Positions 4,865 through 5,982 of a stretch of DNA of 5,982 bases are shown here, in pieces. This DNA comes from an uncultured Solirubrobacterales bacterium. Its GTDB lineage: Bacteria; Actinomycetota; Thermoleophilia; Solirubrobacterales; Solirubrobacteraceae. The stretch is taken from the NCBI GenBank assembly GCA_903830015.1, contig CAIKSH010000095.1:1-5982 (forward strand), given 5' to 3'. A program made the translations under genes and the position numbers. The notes under the pieces are model-generated. The model saw only the letters and a program-made list of their open reading frames with translations, ran no database searches and was not told where the DNA came from. How positions within the stretch are numbered: the stretch's first letter is position 1; every line of letters begins with the position of its first letter.

Positions 4865-5550
4865 TGGCCGAGCCCGACCTCGACCTGCTGCCCGAGTTCC
4901 ACACCGACGTACGGCGCTTCGACAAGGGCTCGCGCATCCCCGGCTGGGACCGTGCCGCCGACCTCGACAAGGACCCGGCCGTGGTTCCCGACCCGGCCGA
5001 CACCGAGGTGCCGGCCGAGCTGCGTGCCGAGATCGAGGCCGAGATGGCCCGCTTCCCCGACTACCACTCGGCGGCGATTCCCGCCCTCTACGCCATCCAG
5101 CGCCGCGACGGCTGGTGCTCGCCGGAGGGGATCCGCCAGGCGGCCTGCGTGATGGGCGTGACCCCGGCCTACCTCACCTCGGTGGCCACCTTCTACGACA
5201 TGTTCAATACCGAGCCGGTGGGGCGCACCCAGGTCTACGTCTGCACCAACATCTCGTGCTCGCTCTGCGGCGCCGACGAGCTGCTCGGCCTGCTCGAGGA
5301 GGAGCTGCAGGGCAACGAGATGGTCAACCTGCGGGGCTTCGAGTGCCTCGGCGCATGCGACATCGCGCCGATGGTCTCGGTCGACGGGGTCTACGTGGGC
5401 CCGGTCCCGTTCGATGAGGTTCCCGAGCTGGCCCGGCAGATTCTCGACGGCGAGGATCCGCTGCCCGACCGCCAGCTCGTCAAGCGGCCTAGTGCCGACC
5501 CGAAGGTCGCCGGCTCTTCGCCCGGCGAAGGAGAAAGGAGCCAGCCGTGA
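4864..5550 (+). CDS. nuoE: NADH-quinone oxidoreductase subunit E (N1a cluster)
   Basis: NuoE is the 24-kDa-type, thioredoxin-fold subunit that holds the [2Fe-2S] cluster N1a beside NuoF in the NADH-oxidising module. The four ligands are visible as C-x4-C (Cys127, Cys132) and C-x3-C (Cys161, Cys165, in FECLGACDIAP). An extra cysteine, Cys135, lies next to them. The N-terminal helical domain shows the typical ALYAIQRRDGWCSPEGI (74-90) and SVATFYDMF (106-114). At 228 residues it is longer than E. coli NuoE (about 166): about 50 acidic, proline-containing residues precede the conserved domain, and about 30 polar residues follow it. Long NuoE proteins are known in actinobacteria. The ATG shares its A with the nuoD stop (TGATG), and GGGGGAG (4847-4853) lies 10 nt upstream. 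The polar tail is encoded over the nuoF Shine-Dalgarno. Confidence 0.95.
   Translation: MAEPDLDLLPEFHTDVRRFDKGSRIPGWDRAADLDKDPAVVPDPADTEVPAELRAEIEAEMARFPDYHSAAIPALYAIQRRDGWCSPEGIRQAACVMGVTPAYLTSVATFYDMFNTEPVGRTQVYVCTNISCSLCGADELLGLLEEELQGNEMVNLRGFECLGACDIAPMVSVDGVYVGPVPFDEVPELARQILDGEDPLPDRQLVKRPSADPKVAGSSPGEGERSQP
5534..5540 (+). promoter_or_regulatory. Shine-Dalgarno deciding the GTG start of nuoF
   Basis: AAAGGAG ends 6 nt before GTG 5547, inside the 3' end of nuoE. It is one of the two clearest ribosome binding sites in the window and supports the GTGA 4-nt overlap. Confidence 0.8.
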
Positions 5551-5982
5551 CCGACCTGTTGCTCTTCCGGGGCATCGACGAGCCCGGGCTGAACACGATC
5601 GACGTATACGAGCGGACCGGCGGCTACAGCCGGCTGAAGAAGGCCTTCGCCATGCCGCACGCCGAGCTGATCGAGCAGCTGACCGACTCCGGGCTGCGCG
5701 GCCGTGGCGGGGCCGGGTTCTCGATGGGCAAGAAGGCCTCGTTCATTCCCCAGGGGGACATGCAGAAGTACGTGGTCTGCAACGCCGACGAGTCAGAGCC
5801 CGGCACCTTCAAGGACCGCGAGCTGATCCAGAAGAACCCCCATCAGCTGATCGAGGGGCTGATCATCGCCTCGTACGCCATCGGCGCCACGATCAGCTTC
5901 ATCTACATCCGCGGCGAGTACGACCAGCAGGCCGACATCCTCGACGTCGCCCTGGCCGAGGCGCGCGAGAAGGGTTACCTGG
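5547..5982 (+). CDS. nuoF: NADH-quinone oxidoreductase subunit F, N-terminal part
   Basis: NuoF is the 51-kDa-type subunit that binds NADH and FMN and holds the [4Fe-4S] cluster N3, taking electrons from NADH at the tip of the peripheral arm. Only the first 145 codons are in the window, of roughly 430 in the family. The glycine-rich nucleotide loop is [10 protein letters not shown] (49-58), followed by SMGKKASF (59-66). The second block, [16 protein letters not shown] (78-93), and then PHQLIEGLI and [11 protein letters not shown], match the family closely. From memory, Thermus Nqo1 contacts NADH and FMN through Phe70, Lys75, Phe78 and Glu97; the aligned residues Phe58, Lys63, Phe66 and Glu84 are all kept. 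The usual Leu-Lys-Trp is Lys-Lys-Ala here. The cluster N3 cysteines lie beyond the right edge. The start GTG 5547 overlaps the nuoE stop by 4 nt and has AAAGGAG 6 nt upstream. Confidence 0.96.
   Translation, partial: MTDLLLFRGIDEPGLNTIDVYERTGGYSRLKKAFAMPHAELIEQLTDSGLRGRGGAGFSMGKKASFIPQGDMQKYVVCNADESEPGTFKDRELIQKNPHQLIEGLIIASYAIGATISFIYIRGEYDQQADILDVALAEAREKGYL

Noticed and set aside
1..5982. A new defence, mobile or biosynthetic system, CRISPR array or RNA gene
   Set aside because: Nearly all bases belong to recognisable housekeeping and respiratory genes; I saw no direct-repeat array, transposase, integrase, tRNA-like fold or unusual gene cluster.

Overview
The window is very GC-rich bacterial DNA and reads as ordinary respiratory and housekeeping chromosome. 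The GC-rich codon use, the GTG/TTG starts and the style of the complex I subunits (separate nuoC and nuoD, a long NuoE, the NuoB run FNNYAIV) suggest an actinobacterium. My best guess is a Thermoleophilia-like lineage such as Solirubrobacterales, but that is inference without any search.

Layout. Two gene groups diverge from a 68-bp intergenic region (2026-2093). To the left, on the minus strand in transcription order, lie an unrecognised four-helix membrane protein (2025-1582), a lipoprotein c-type cytochrome (1514-996), and serS for seryl-tRNA synthetase (988 to the window edge, C-terminus missing). To the right, on the plus strand, is the start of the complex I (NADH:quinone oxidoreductase) operon in the canonical order nuoA-nuoB-nuoC-nuoD-nuoE-nuoF, with nuoF cut by the right edge. 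All six nuo genes overlap or touch their neighbour (about 10, 8, 4, 1 and 4 nt), so translation is probably coupled along one polycistronic mRNA. Start codons are ATG, GTG, TTG, TTG, ATG and GTG; Shine-Dalgarno sequences decide the TTG start of nuoC and the GTG start of nuoF.

Function. NuoE and NuoF form the NADH-oxidising end (FMN, N1a cluster). NuoB, NuoC and NuoD form the connecting and quinone-reducing module (N2 cluster, quinone pocket). NuoA is a membrane subunit at the junction. The residues expected for each cofactor in the visible parts are present, so the complex looks functional. The divergent membrane-anchored cytochrome c could carry electrons elsewhere in the same respiratory chain, but nothing in the sequence names its partner.

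Regulation. The two intergenic gaps contain -10-like hexamers very close to start codons, weak or no Shine-Dalgarno sequences, and short dyad symmetries. These suggest near-leaderless transcripts and possible operator sites, all unproven. I see no mobile element, CRISPR array, RNA gene or new defence-type system, and I do not think this window holds an undescribed system. The most useful leads are the promoter architecture, the unknown membrane protein, and the conserved-or-not linkage of a lipo-cytochrome c with serS beside nuo.
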